Of a stretch of 64,000 nt of DNA, positions 8,843 through 19,700 are shown in pieces. The DNA is from Actinomadura sp. NAK00032 (GTDB lineage Bacteria; Actinomycetota; Actinomycetes; Streptosporangiales; Streptosporangiaceae), in assembly GCF_013364275.1 (NCBI RefSeq), contig NZ_CP054932.1, forward strand, positions 9,238,001 to 9,302,000. The letters are read 5' to 3'. The position numbers and the translations under genes were made by a program. Position 1 is the first letter of the stretch; each line of letters opens with the position of its first letter. Below the pieces are notes generated by a model. It did no database searches. It saw only the letters and a list, made by a program, of their open reading frames with translations, and was not told where the DNA came from.

Positions 8843-9423
8843 ACTGGAAGACCGCCACCGCCCTCTCCACCCTCTACGACTACGCCGTCCAGAACCGCGC
8901 ACTCTCCCACCTCGGTGCACGGATCCTCTGGAACTACGACATAGCCAACCTCCGCAGGGCCATATCCACCCAAGACCCAACGGCCCTGACCCTGGACATC
9001 CCCTGCGGCGGAGGTCTGGCCGTCCGCGGCTCCCGCCATGTAGCCGCCGACCTCTCCCCGACCATGCTCCACCGGGCCCGCCGCAAGACGAACACCCTCG
9101 TCCAGACCAACATCTACGCCCTCCCCTTCCACCCCGCCACCTTCGACGCCTGCGTCACCTACAACGGCCTCCACTGCCTGGACGACCCACCAGCAGCCCT
9201 AGCCGAACTGACCCGCGTCCTACGCCCAGGCGGCACCCTGAGCGGCACAACCCTGGTCCGAGGCACCAACCGCGACCCCTTGATCACCGCCTTCCAACGC
9301 CTGGGCGTCTTCGGCACCCCAGGCACCACCCAAGACCTCCGAACCTGGCTGACGGCCGCCGGCCTCAGAGACATAGAGCTCACCCCCACCGGCGCAGTGA
9401 CCGCCTTCACAGCCCGTAAATAG
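8839..9423 (+). CDS. Class I SAM-dependent methyltransferase, small
   Basis: A 194-aa protein with motif I LDIPCGGGLAV (the usual DxGxGxG with CGGG), an acidic strand end at AADLSP, FDACVTYNGLHCLDDP as motif IV/post-motif, and LRPGGTLSG, a hallmark of Methyltransf_11 proteins. The substrate is unknown. Its GTG start overlaps the metallophosphoesterase stop (GTGA), indicating translational coupling. It is the last gene before tRNA-Pro. Codon third positions show runs of CTC/ACC/GCC similar to the upstream gene, consistent with one transcription unit. Confidence 0.85.
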   Translation: MNWKTATALSTLYDYAVQNRALSHLGARILWNYDIANLRRAISTQDPTALTLDIPCGGGLAVRGSRHVAADLSPTMLHRARRKTNTLVQTNIYALPFHPATFDACVTYNGLHCLDDPPAALAELTRVLRPGGTLSGTTLVRGTNRDPLITAFQRLGVFGTPGTTQDLRTWLTAAGLRDIELTPTGAVTAFTARK

Positions 9424-9499
9424 GGACGCAGCACCCCCAGACATCCGCTAAGGTGGACTAGGCGCCGGGAGAACGTACGACTCCCGGGCAGCCACCAAC

Positions 9500-9573
9500 C
9501 GGGGTGTAGCGCAGCTTGGCAGCGCGCTTCGTTCGGGACGAAGAGGTCGTGGGTTCAAATCCCGCCACCCCGA
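9500..9573 (+). tRNA. tRNA-Pro (anticodon CGG)
   Basis: The acceptor CGGGGTG pairs perfectly with CACCCCG, followed by discriminator A. The D-arm contains AGCGCAGCTTGGCAGCGC. The anticodon stem CTTCG/CGAAG encloses the loop TTCGGGA, giving anticodon CGG with G37, typical of proline tRNAs. The T-arm is GTGGG-TTCAAAT-CCCGC. CCA is not encoded. It is the attachment gene of the element to its right. Confidence 0.97.
9531..9557 (+). other. Left attachment-core candidate inside tRNA-Pro
   Basis: This 27-base segment, from the anticodon loop to the T-loop, matches 48774-48800 at 24 positions: two exact blocks of 11 and 12 bases separated by four bases with three mismatches, at identical spacing. 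Confidence 0.6.
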
Positions 9574-9589
9574 CACAAAGATGCAGGTC

Positions 9590-9625
9590 AGAGGCCGGTT
9601 CCCACCACCAGGGGAACCGGCCTCT
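9590..9625 (+). terminator. Hairpin downstream of tRNA-Pro
   Basis: A perfect 14-bp stem, AGAGGCCGGTTCCC pairing with GGGAACCGGCCTCT around an 8-base loop, 17 bases past the tRNA. It probably ends the tRNA transcript. Confidence 0.85.
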
Positions 9626-9626
9626 T

Positions 9627-9652
9627 GATCGTCTGACCCCCATTTGACCCCG
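9627..9652 (+). repeat. Left copy of 26-bp repeat, candidate integrase arm site
   Basis: It begins GATCGTCTGACC and ends ATTTGACCCCG, with two TGACCC words inside. It differs from 48630-48655 at two positions. Both copies lie just inside the element ends in the same orientation, so in a circular form they would flank the attachment core on either side, as arm-type integrase sites do. Confidence 0.6.
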
Positions 9653-9836
9653 CCCCCGAACGCGACCTCACAACATCCAGGGTCACGCACCATCACCCCA
9701 CTGGCCACATTGCAGCTCCCTCCAGCCCCCATCTGAACCGGGGCCCCTGCCTCTCCCGGGAGATGATCGCCACCTGCTAGTGCGGTGACCACGAACCTTT
9801 ACCGGGTCTGGTCAGACACCCCATGTCGTTTGGGTG

Positions 9837-11117
9837 TCAAGCGGCGTGGGATTGGGTGTGGTGTGACCAGGCGGTTGCTTCGTCGTAGAGGGTGCGGGTC
9901 TTGAGGCATCCGTGGAGGATGCCGACGAGGCGGTTGCCGAGCTGGCGCAGGGCGGGGTTGTAGCCGGTCTCGCGGGCCCGTTGCTTGTCGTAGTAACGGC
10001 GGGCGCCCGGGGAGGCGCGCAGGGCGGAGAACGCCTGGGTCTGCAGGGCGTCGGCGAGGCGGTTGTTGCGGACGTAGCGGGCCTGGACGGTGTGGCTCTT
10101 GCCGGATGCCCGGGTGATCGGGCTGGTGCCGGCGTAGTTCTTGCGCGCTTTGGCGGAGGCGTAGCGGGTGGGGTCGTCTCCGAACTCGGCGAGCACCCGG
10201 GCGCCGGTGATCTCCGCGATGCCGGGCATCGAGAGGTAGATCTCAGCGTCCGGGTGCGTTCGAAAATGGGCCTTCACCTGCTCCTCGATCGCGGCTATCT
10301 GCGCGTTCAGCGCGATGATCAGATGGGCGTGCGCGGTGGCGGTGGCCGCGTAGGCGGCGGTGACCGGCTCGGGCAGGCCGAGCTGTCGTTGGCGCAGCGC
10401 GGTCTGGATCGCGGCCGCTTTGGTGTCCCGGTCGCGTCGGCGGGCGCGGGCCAGGACACCGGTGATCTGGGTGCGGGTCAGCTTGGCCCCGGCTGCCGGT
10501 GTGGGTGCCTTGATCAGCAGTTCCAGTGCGTCCGTGCTGGTCAGGGCCAGGCCGGCGTAGGCGTTCAGGGCGGCGGGGAAGTACTCCCGCAGCATGCTGC
10601 GCAGCCGCTGGAAGGTGCGGGTGCGTTCCCAGATCAGGGTCTGGTGGGCGCGGGCGACGACCTTGACGGCCTGGGCCTGGGCGCTGTCCCCGGCCACCGG
10701 CCGCAGTTGGGCCCGGTCGATGCGGACCATGTCGGCCAGTGCGTGTGCGTCGCCCTTGTCGCTCTTGGCGCCGGAGGAGGCGTACCGCTCCTTGAACCGG
10801 GCCACCTGCCGGGGATTGATCGCATAGACGCGGTAGCCGGAGGCGATCAGGGCCTGCACCCACGAGCCGCGGTCGGTCTCGATCCCGACCACGACCTCGG
10901 CGGCGTCAAGGTCCCCGCCGCCGTGCTTGGCGACGAGCTCGTGCAGCTTGGCGATCCCCTCCACACCCTCAGGCAGCCTCGCGGCGGCCAGTTTCCGGCC
11001 GGCCTCGTCCTGGATCTCGACATCATGGTGGTCTTCGGCCCAGTCATCGCCGATCAGCAGCAACTCGTCCTCCTGGTCAGGTACTTCGCTCCTTGCAGCC
11101 TGCGGAAGGCGCGGCAC
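9837..11117 (-). mobile_element. IS110-family transposase (intact frame)
   Basis: A 426-aa DEDD transposase. The N-terminal RuvC-like catalytic domain starts at LLIGDDWAEDHHDVEI and continues through VVVGIETDRGSW and KSDKGDAHALADMVR. The C-terminal Transposase_20 domain includes LSMPGIAEITGARVLAEFGD and YAGTSPITRASGKS, with the conserved Ser region. IS110 elements lack normal terminal inverted repeats and recombine through a bridge RNA encoded in their non-coding ends, so the flanks (9653-9836 and 11118-11299) may hold that RNA. The start is uncertain: GTG 11117 is the longest. It lies just inside the tRNA end of the element. Confidence 0.93.
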
Positions 11118-11299
11118 GCGGCCTAATGGATCTAGTGCTCACGCCCCGATCGGCGGGCACGCCACCCCATCAACGGTCTGGCCTCCCGGCCGGCCAGCAG
11201 GGGCACGGTCTGACCACAGAAGTCGGACGCTTCCGGCGGCGAGAGTGCTCACCTGCTGGCGGCTACGGCTACCGAGTCTCTACGACCCCGCAGCTCCCA

Positions 11300-12421
11300 T
11301 TAGGCGGCCTTGGGGCGGGGTCGTCCCCGGCGTTGCCGGCGTTCGCTGCGGACCCGGGCGCGTTCGCGGCGCTGGGCGGCCAGCACGTCGGGATGGCGGG
11401 CGTTGGCGTTGCGCCAGCGCAGGTAGGCCTGTATCTCCCAAGCGAGCACGGTGTGGTTGGGATGGCTGGAGTTACCGATCACGAAGGTGCGCAGCGGCCC
11501 GAATTGGGCCTCGATCGGGTTGGCCCGCGAGGCGTAGGTCGGTGTGAGGCACAGTTCGACGTTGTTGCGGGCCGCCCAGGCTCTGATCTGTGGTGTCTTG
11601 TTCGCAGACAGGTTGTCCAGGATGACGTAGACCGGGGCGCCGTCGGGGCGGGCGGCGCGGATGGACTTCAGCGCGGCCAGGGTGTTGGCGCCGCTCTTGC
11701 CGCGGCGGGTGACGCCCCACAGGGTGTCATCGCCGAGTGAGTAGCAGCCGTGGAAGTAGCGGACGCCGTGGGTGCGCCGGTAGGTCCCCGGCAGCCGGTC
11801 CGGGCGCCCCTGCTCGGCCCAGCCGGTGCCGTGGCAGGGCCGGATCGACAGTGGCCCGAACTGGTCGAAGGCGAAGCACCGGTCCGCGAACCGGGTCGTG
11901 ACCTCCTCGATGCGGTCGAGCTTGGTGTCGAAGTCGGGGTCGTTGGAGGTCTTCCAGGTGCGGGTGCGCTGGAAGGTGACCCCATGCTCATGCAGGATCT
12001 GCCGCAGCCGCTCGCGTCCGATCCGGATCTTCCGGTCGCTGTGGCCGGTGAGGTGGTCGGCGAGTTTGCGGACGCTCCAGCGGGTGAACGGGCGGCCGAG
12101 CTTGGTCGGGCGCGTGGTGGCCGTCTGGATGATGAACGCGATGTCATCGCCCGAGATGCGGCGGGGGCGGCCTCCCGCCCAGTTAGGGTCCAGGCAGGCC
12201 AGTCCCCGCTGATTGAAGTCGTGGATCACGTCCCGGACGGTGTCCTCGTGGGCGGCGACCAGCCGGGCGATCGCCGGGGCCGGTGTCCCTGCCGTCGACG
12301 CCTGGATGATCATCGCCCGGCGGACCCGGATCGACTCGTGCCCGCCCCGCCGGATGATCTGCTGCAGCCGGCGCCCCTCGTCCTCGGTCAACTGCCGTGC
12401 TCTGACCGGTTCTGCCACCAA
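11300..12421 (-). mobile_element. IS630-family transposase
   Basis: A 373-aa protein: an N-terminal winged/HTH region (RRGGHESIRVRRAMIIQAS, ARLVAAHEDTVRDVI), a second HTH typical of IS630 (FTRWSVRKLADHL), then a DDE domain with FAFDQFGP, VILDNLSANKT and the glutamate in NPIEAQFGPL. The C-terminus is strongly basic. The frame is intact from TTG/GTG 12421/12418. IS630 elements insert at TA and duplicate it; I did not find convincing terminal inverted repeats. It sits between the IS110 gene and a wrecked IS110-like gene, suggesting repeated insertion at this spot. Confidence 0.93.
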
Positions 12422-12540
12422 CCCGACTCCCCTCTCGACAACGACCTGTCCTCATCGAGGGTGAAGCCGATCAACCTGCCCGTCCCGGACCCTGCCCGGC
12501 GTGTCACCCAACCCGGTGAACGTTCGCGGTCATCGCACTA

Positions 12541-13310
12541 GACGCCCCACTGGAGGTCTGGGTCGGCGTCGACACCCACCGGGACGTTAACGTGGCAGTC
12601 GCTCTGGACGAGCGCGGCCGCTAGCTCGGGGACATAACGGTCCCGACCACCCGCGACGGCAGAGTCACCCTGCTGGACTCTGGGCATGCTCGCTCGGGGA
12701 CGAGCTGCGCGGCTTCGCCGTCGAGGGAACCGGAAGCTACGGCGCCGGCCAGACCCGTCGCCTCCAAGCACACGGCCAGTTCGGCCTGGAGGCCAGCCGG
12801 CCCCGCCGCGACCGCATGGCCCAGCGCAACGACGGCAAGAGCGATACGCGCTGGCTCGCCCGCCGCTGCAAGATACTCAACGAGGAACTGGCCGATGTCG
12901 ACGCCGAGATCGAGGCGCTCGTCCGCCGCTGCGCACCGGCGCTCCTGGAACTGGCCGGTGTCGGGCCGGGCGTCGCCGCGACACTGCTGGTCGCGGCGGG
13001 CGACAATCCGCACCGGCTGCGCAGTGAAGTCGACTTCGCCCACATGGCCGGCGCCGCGCCCCTGCCCACCGGCAGCGCGGCCTCACCGGCGGCCGTCACC
13101 GTCTCAATATCGCGGCGGCAACAACGCCCTCTGGACGATCGTCCTGGTCCGGTCCGCATGGACCAGCGCACCAAGGACCACCTCGCTCGCCGCACCGCCC
13201 AGGGCAAGACCAAAAAGGAGATCATCCGGTGCCTCAAACGCTACGTCGCCCGTGAGATCTACCAGGTCCTCGCCCGCGCAACGGCAATCGCCGCACCAGT
13301 TGCACGATAG
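12541..13310 (+). pseudogene. Degenerate IS110/IS116/IS902-type transposase
   Basis: Pieces of one transposase can be read in different frames: VWVGVDTHRDVNVAVALDE ending in a stop, then GTGSYGAG and NDGKSDT, an internal deletion joining to LLELAGVGPGVAATLL and GDNPHRLRSEVDFAHMAGAAP, a frameshift near the expected RHRLNRGG motif, and finally KKEIIRCLKRYVAREIYQ. The order matches intact family members, but a large middle part is missing. It differs from the neighbouring intact IS110 protein, so it is an older, independent insertion. The 13311-13585 segment to drmD holds no gene and presumably the DISARM promoter. Confidence 0.85.
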
Positions 13311-13585
13311 GAGCGTCGTTTAGTCACTGTGCCCCCTTGCTGTGAGGCACGGGGTGTAAGCGCCGGCTGGGCCCCGCGTGGATGCCGACGGCCCACTCTG
13401 TCCTACGTCGATGGGCCTCTCGACCCGACAAAATGATCACGGCCGAAAATGTCCAATGCGCCCCACTGCGTCACATTGCGTCAGTCGGTCCTGGTAGAAG
13501 TAAGAGTCCTGTTGTTTCTGAGGGTGCGGCCATAGTGCCGAGGTTTCTGCTGAGACTGTTCGGATGGGCATGGGAGCGGACGGCG

Positions 13586-16500
13586 ATGACTTCTCTGGAT
13601 GTGGCCCCTGAGCAGGGCGAGCTCGTGCGCGTGCGCGGTGAGCACTGGGTCGTCGTCGATGTTAAGCGGAGCAGGCAGCCGATCGATGAGCTGGCGTCGG
13701 TCCGGCTACCTGGCCGAACCCTCGTCAGTTTGATGAATGTGAGCGGCGACGACGTCGGTGAGGAGCTTCGCCTCATCTGGGAGATCGAGCCGGGGCACCG
13801 AGTGGTTGCGAGCGATCAGCTTCCGGAGGTGACCGAGCAGGGGTGGGATGATCCGCAGCGACTAGGAGCGTTCTTGGACGCCGTCCGTTGGGGCACCGTG
13901 GCCAGCGCGGACACCACTACTTTGCAGGCGCCGTTCCGGGCTGGGATCTCCCTGCACACCCATCAACTGGCTCCAGTGGCCAAAGCTTTGAGCATGCCGA
14001 GGGTGAATCTCCTGATCGCCGATGATGTTGGCCTCGGGAAGACCATCGAGGCGGGCCTAGTGATTCAGGAGATGCTGCTGCGCCACCGTGCCCGGCGGAT
14101 CTTGGTCGTGTGCCCGGCCCCGCTGACGGGCAAGTGGCGTGAGGAGATGGGATCGAAGTTCGGCCTCGACTTCACTGTCCTAGACGCTGAGGCCCTCCGG
14201 GACCTGCGCCGTACTCATGGCCCAGAGGCGAATCCCTTCACGGTCTTCCCTCGTACGATCATCAGCCTTCAGTGGCTGCGCACACCCCGCGTCAACCGGC
14301 TCCTCGAAGCCGTCCTGAAGCCTAAGGACCGGCATACAGGGTTCTTTGACCTGCTCGTGGTCGATGAGGTGCATCACTGCACGCCTGCGGTGCCGCGAGG
14401 CGGTGCTCGGCTCGCGGTGGACAGTAAGCAGACACAAGCGGTCCGAAAGGTCGCCGAGTATAGCCAGCATCGCCTGTTCCTCAGCGCTACCCCACATAAC
14501 GGCTACGAGGACGCCTGGCGAGCCCTTCTGGCCATGCTCGAGCCGCAACGTTTCATGCCTGGTGTCGCCCCGGAGCGCAGCGTCCTGGAGGAGGTGATGG
14601 TCCGCCGGCTCAAGACCGAAATCATGGACGAGGGCAACAAGCCGGTGTTCCAGCCTCGGGTGCCCCGTGCGATCGACGTGCACTACTCACAGGATGAGGA
14701 ACAGATCCACAACCTACTGGAGCGGTACCGACACGCACGGATCAGTCATTCCGGCCGGAGCATCCAGACGAACGACCTGCTCACACTGCTGTTGAAGAAG
14801 CGGCTGTTCTCTTCCCCCGCGGCGTTCCACCGCACATTGACCGCGCATACGGCCACCGTGCTCGGCTCGGGCCGACAGGCGGTCACCGATGATGGCGCCC
14901 TCGACTGGCTCGAGGAAGCCGCAGAGTGGGATGCTGAGACCCCTGATGACGAGCCCGGCAGCGTCGTCGAACAGGAGTTGTTGCTGCGCCTGGTCCATAC
15001 GGCCAACCCGGTCGGCGAGGACGGCCACCTGCTGCTGGAGGAGATGCGGGTCTGGTGTGAGAGGTTCGCCGACCGATCCGACAGCAAGGCCCAGGCGCTG
15101 GTCGCCGAGATCGAGCGGATCCTCAGCACGGACCCCGCAGACCGCGTGATCATCTTCACTGAGTATACGGCCACCCAGACATGGCTGGCGGAGATCCTCA
15201 CCTCACGCGGACTCGGAGGCGAGCGGCTCGGCCTGCTGCACGGCGGGATGGACCCGAAACGCCGCGAGCATCTGAAGGCGGCATTCCAGGCCGCGCCGCA
15301 CCGGGATCCGTTGCGGATCCTGCTGGCCACAGATATGGCTAGCGAAGGCATTGACCTACAGAATCACTGCCACCGGATCATCCACTACGACATCCCGTTC
15401 AACCCCAACCGGCTCGAGCAACGCATCGGGCGGGTCGACCGGCTCGGCCAGCGCCACCCCGTCGACGTTGTCCATTTCGTCGGGGCTGGCTGGGAGACCG
15501 CCGAACCCGAGTCGTACAAGAACGACCTGGAGTATCTGAGTCGCGTCGCTAAGAAGATCGCGATCGAGCGGCGGGACCTGGGCAGCGTGAACCCCGTCCT
15601 CGCGGCCGGTGTCGAGGCGCGGATGCTCGGACGAAAGGTGTACGACGACCCGCTCGTCCTCGAACCCATGCCGGGTGTCGAGACCGGGCTAATGGCCGCT
15701 GAGCAGGACATGCGCGCCCACGCCCAGAGACTGCGCGAGCAGCTCAACCGAAGCGAACGCAAACTGCACGTTGCTCCGGATAACATCCGGCGCGTCGTCG
15801 ACACTGCACTGACGCTGGCCGATCAGCCCGCCCTCGTCGATGTCGGGCCAGACCTTGTCGAGGTCCCCGAACTACGCCACGGTTGGGAACGCACTCTCAT
15901 CGGCCTCACCGATCCGTTGTCAGGGGAGACACTGCCGCTGACCTTCAACGGTTCGGTAGCCGAGAGCCGAGACGACGTCGTCCAAGCACACCTGGAGTAC
16001 CCGCTCGTCTCGCACAGCAGCAGCCTGCTGCGCAGCGCCATCTGGGGCAGCCCGACTCGCCTACACCGGGTTGCTGCCGTACGGGTCACCCTGCCAGACG
16101 ACAGTGGCATCACCGATCTACTCGCCGTGGCGTTTGCCCGCCTCGTCGTCGTCGGCGCCGACGGGCATCGCCTCCACGAGGAGGTCTTGCCGGTCGCCCG
16201 CGCCATCCCGGCCACGGGCCGATCCCGGCGCATCGACCTGGGGCAGCTTCGCAAACAAGATCCCAAAGAAGACGACTCGAAAGAACGGCTGCGCCGGGCC
16301 ATCGAGGACGGCTTCGGACCCAAGGCGTGCTTCCCAGCGCCCGAGGCGGCCAAAGAGCAGTTCTTGCGTGCGTGGGGCAACGTCGAACGCCTTCTTGCAC
16401 GTGACGTTCAGGACGCTGGGCAGGAACGGCTCACCGACCTGGACAAGGAACTCGGTCGCCGTAAGACCGAAGAGCAGGCCCGTGTCCGCGATACCTTTAG

Positions 16501-16753
16501 TCAACTTGAGGCGACCTTGAGGTCCGCACTGGCTAGCCCGACCTACGCTCAGCTGAGCATCGAGGACCTCCTCACGGAGGAACGGACCCGCGTGGAGCGC
16601 GACCGGGCCGCCTGGCAAGCCCGCATCGACGGGCTAGGAACAGAAACGGAGCGCGAGTTGCAGGCGGTCGAACGTCGCTACCAGGGCGTCAAGGACCTGG
16701 TGTTCCCCTTCGCCGTCGCCTTGTGCGTTCCCCAGGGATGGACCGGCCAGTGA
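13586..16753 (+). CDS. drmD: DISARM DrmD, SNF2-like helicase/ATPase
   Basis: A 1055-aa SF2 ATPase. Walker A DDVGLGKTIEAG (Lys152), DEVHH at 260-264, LSATPHNGY as motif III, helicase C domain with ATDMASEGIDL and QRIGRVDRLGQ near 612-622, then a long helical C-terminal region. DrmD is the SNF2-type component that defines class 1 DISARM, a multi-gene anti-phage system. ATG 13586 is chosen with GGGAG nine bases upstream; the frame is open back to 13382 but that part looks non-coding. Its stop overlaps the drmMI start, so the genes are coupled. Confidence 0.95.
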   Translation: MTSLDVAPEQGELVRVRGEHWVVVDVKRSRQPIDELASVRLPGRTLVSLMNVSGDDVGEELRLIWEIEPGHRVVASDQLPEVTEQGWDDPQRLGAFLDAVRWGTVASADTTTLQAPFRAGISLHTHQLAPVAKALSMPRVNLLIADDVGLGKTIEAGLVIQEMLLRHRARRILVVCPAPLTGKWREEMGSKFGLDFTVLDAEALRDLRRTHGPEANPFTVFPRTIISLQWLRTPRVNRLLEAVLKPKDRHTGFFDLLVVDEVHHCTPAVPRGGARLAVDSKQTQAVRKVAEYSQHRLFLSATPHNGYEDAWRALLAMLEPQRFMPGVAPERSVLEEVMVRRLKTEIMDEGNKPVFQPRVPRAIDVHYSQDEEQIHNLLERYRHARISHSGRSIQTNDLLTLLLKKRLFSSPAAFHRTLTAHTATVLGSGRQAVTDDGALDWLEEAAEWDAETPDDEPGSVVEQELLLRLVHTANPVGEDGHLLLEEMRVWCERFADRSDSKAQALVAEIERILSTDPADRVIIFTEYTATQTWLAEILTSRGLGGERLGLLHGGMDPKRREHLKAAFQAAPHRDPLRILLATDMASEGIDLQNHCHRIIHYDIPFNPNRLEQRIGRVDRLGQRHPVDVVHFVGAGWETAEPESYKNDLEYLSRVAKKIAIERRDLGSVNPVLAAGVEARMLGRKVYDDPLVLEPMPGVETGLMAAEQDMRAHAQRLREQLNRSERKLHVAPDNIRRVVDTALTLADQPALVDVGPDLVEVPELRHGWERTLIGLTDPLSGETLPLTFNGSVAESRDDVVQAHLEYPLVSHSSSLLRSAIWGSPTRLHRVAAVRVTLPDDSGITDLLAVAFARLVVVGADGHRLHEEVLPVARAIPATGRSRRIDLGQLRKQDPKEDDSKERLRRAIEDGFGPKACFPAPEAAKEQFLRAWGNVERLLARDVQDAGQERLTDLDKELGRRKTEEQARVRDTFSQLEATLRSALASPTYAQLSIEDLLTEERTRVERDRAAWQARIDGLGTETERELQAVERRYQGVKDLVFPFAVALCVPQGWTGQ

Positions 16754-19700
16754 AGCGTCGCCGTAAGGCATCCGGGGGAGTGTCGGAGGAGATCCGCAGA
16801 CGGCATGCGTGGCTGGACCTCCTGACAGTGTCTGGACCGTTCCTTGCCCTACCCGTCGTGCATCGAGTGTTCCCCAGTGGGTTGCCACCGGTCCCCAATC
16901 AGCATCGCGCCGACCTCAGGCTCCTCGTCGAGGACATGCTCAACACCCACGGGGTCTCCCGCCACAAGGTCATCGAGACGATGCTGCGAGATATTCTGGA
17001 CTGGCAGCACCACCTGCTGATCGACGCGGACGTCCCCGTCCACCTTGCTGAGGCACTCCCCGGCCATGGCACCCCGCTGCGCCCCGACTTCGCCTTCCGA
17101 GCTGACCTCAGTATCGAGGACGACACCTCCGACGACGAAGACGAATCAGATGAGGACTCCTCCGACGCGTCGGAGGAGTCTGACGGATTGCAGGACGCAG
17201 AGGAATCGGAATGGCGGCTCCTCGGAATGGTCCTTCCGTGGGGGACCCATCCACTTGAGCGCGTGACGGGCAGCGGGGCCGGCACCGCCGTCGACCGGCT
17301 CGCGGCGCTCCTACGCGCCCGTGACGTCCCGATTGGGTTGCTCACCGACGGCCGCTGGTGGGGCCTGGTGTGGGCGCCGACCGGCGGCACCACCGGCGCC
17401 GCGGTTTGGGACGCTGACCTGTTCAGCACCGAACCGAGCACACTGGACGCGTTCGTCGCCTTCCTGCGTCGCTTCCAATTCCTGGCCGTTGAGCCAGGCG
17501 ACGCTCTCCCGCACCTCCTCCGGGAAAGCCTTAACCGGCAAGAAGAGGTCACCGAGACTCTTGGCGCTCAGGTTCGCGACGCCGTCGAGATGCTCACCGC
17601 AAGACTCGACCAACTCGACCGCGACAGCGGCGGCAACCTCCTGCGCGAGGTCGACGACGAAGCCCTCTACTCCGGCGTCGTCACCTTCATGATGCGCGTG
17701 GTGTTCCTACTGTTCGCTGAGGAACGCCAGCTCCTGCCCAGCGACGAGGATGCCTACGTCACCGCTTACAGTGTCGGGTACCTCGTCGACCAGCTCGAGA
17801 AGCGCGCTGCTGTCTCTGGCGAGCAAGCCCTCGCCAACCGGACCGCGGCCTGGCATCGACTCCTGGCTGTCAGCCGTGCGCTGTTCGGAGGCATTGCACA
17901 CGAGGACCTTCGGCTCCCCGCCTACGGCGGTGAGATGTTCGACCCCGATGCCTACCCGTGGCTTGAAGGCCGCCGCCCCGGTGACGCTCTCTCGATGGCG
18001 GAGCCGCCCGCCATCGATGACCAGACCGTCCTGAAGGTCCTCCGAGCCGTTCAGTACATTGAAATTGACGGTGAACGCCGACGCCTGACCTTTCGGGCCC
18101 TCGACGTCGAACAGATCGGATATGTCTACGAGGGACTCCTCGAACTCCAAGCGCAGACCGCTCAGGAGACAATCCTCTCTCTGCCTAGACCCAGCACTTG
18201 GCCGAGGCAAGGGAAGAGCGCGCGTGAGAAGTTTAAATCCGATGTCTGCGAGGCCAGCCTCAGCGAAGTAACCAGGCAACGCGAGACTCTGACTGAGACA
18301 GGCTTCTCCGTGTGGCTCGCCGAACGATCCGGTTGGGACGCGAAAGCATTGGGCAAGGCGCTCGCCGCCGGACCGACCCCAGACCAGAGGGAGGCGCTGA
18401 AGCGCCTCGTCGGAGAAGGTTCCGATTACCAGGCACTTGAACCGCTATTGCCGATCATCCGCACCAATCAGCTCGGTCTGCCCGCTGTCACCTTTGCGGG
18501 CGGCCGATACGTCGCGCGCAGTTCTCGCCGGGCCAGTTCGGGTACCCACTACACTCCGCGACGGTTGGCGGAGGAGGTCGTCAGGCACGCTTTGGATCCG
18601 CTCGTTCACCGGCCAGGTCCGCTTGAAACGGCTGATACGACAGCATGGCGGCTTCGCCCATCGCCTGAGATCCGTAACCTGCGGGTTGCCGACATCGCGA
18701 TGGGGTCGGGCGCGTTCCTCGTCGCAGCATGCCGATACCTCGCGGAGAAACTTGTCCTGGCCTGGGAATATGAGGGCCGCGAGGACGCGATCCGCGCCGC
18801 CCAGCAACGGGCGGGTCAACGTGTCGCTGCCGACAGTGAGGTCGATGCGGTGCTCCTCGGCGCACGCCGCTTGGTGACCGAGAACTGCCTGTACGGGGTC
18901 GACATCAACCCGCTTGCTGTCTCCATGGCCAAACTGTCGCTGTGGCTGATCACCATGGACAGAGAACGACCGTTCGGATTCCTCGACGACCGGATCGCGT
19001 GCGGAGACTCCCTTCTCGGACTCACCTCCCTAGCACAACTTGAGGCGCTCCACATCGACCCGGCCAAAGGTCGCAAGCTTAACGATGGCACGGTCGACCT
19101 CGCCGAAGAATGGCGGACCCAACTCAGAGAAACCGCCGATCTCAGGCGCTCGATCACTGCAACGCCAGCGGTCACCATCCGCGACATTGAACACAAAACC
19201 AGGCTGCTCGAGCGAGCCCAGGGGGCGCAGCAGGACCTTGCAACAATCGCCGACGCCATCACTGGTGTCGGTCTTACCTCTGCGAGTGCGAAGGGCAAGC
19301 ACCAGGATCCGCCGTTTATCAATCTCGCCCTCGCTGTGGCCAGCGATGGTGAGGCCATGGCCAAACTCCGAGCGGAGGCAGATGCTGATCTTCAACGGGG
19401 GCAGCCCGCCGGAGCAGCATCACGCGTACCCCTGCACTGGCCGCTGGAGTTCCCCGAGATCTTCGTGGACGCCCCCCAACCAGGATTCGACGCCATCGTC
19501 GGGAACCCCCCGTTCCTGGGAGGACAGAAGATCAGTCGCCCAATGGGAGACGACTACCTTAAGTGGCTGCAACGCTGGGACGGCAACGCGGTGGCCGGCA
19601 GCGCCGACCTGGCAGCCAGGTTCTTGCTGCGTGCAGAAAAACTGCTCAACAATCGCGGGCAACTCGGATTCGTCACCACGAAAACTTTGGTCGAAGGGGC

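Noticed and set aside
7850..8980. Long minus-strand extension upstream of yqeY
   Set aside because: It is antisense to the metallophosphoesterase gene; homology to YqeY begins only at ATG 7849.
9448..9792. Minus-strand frame containing WRDLNPRPLRPERSALPSCATPR
   Set aside because: It is the reverse complement of tRNA-Pro, a well-known spurious translation seen antisense to this tRNA in many genomes.
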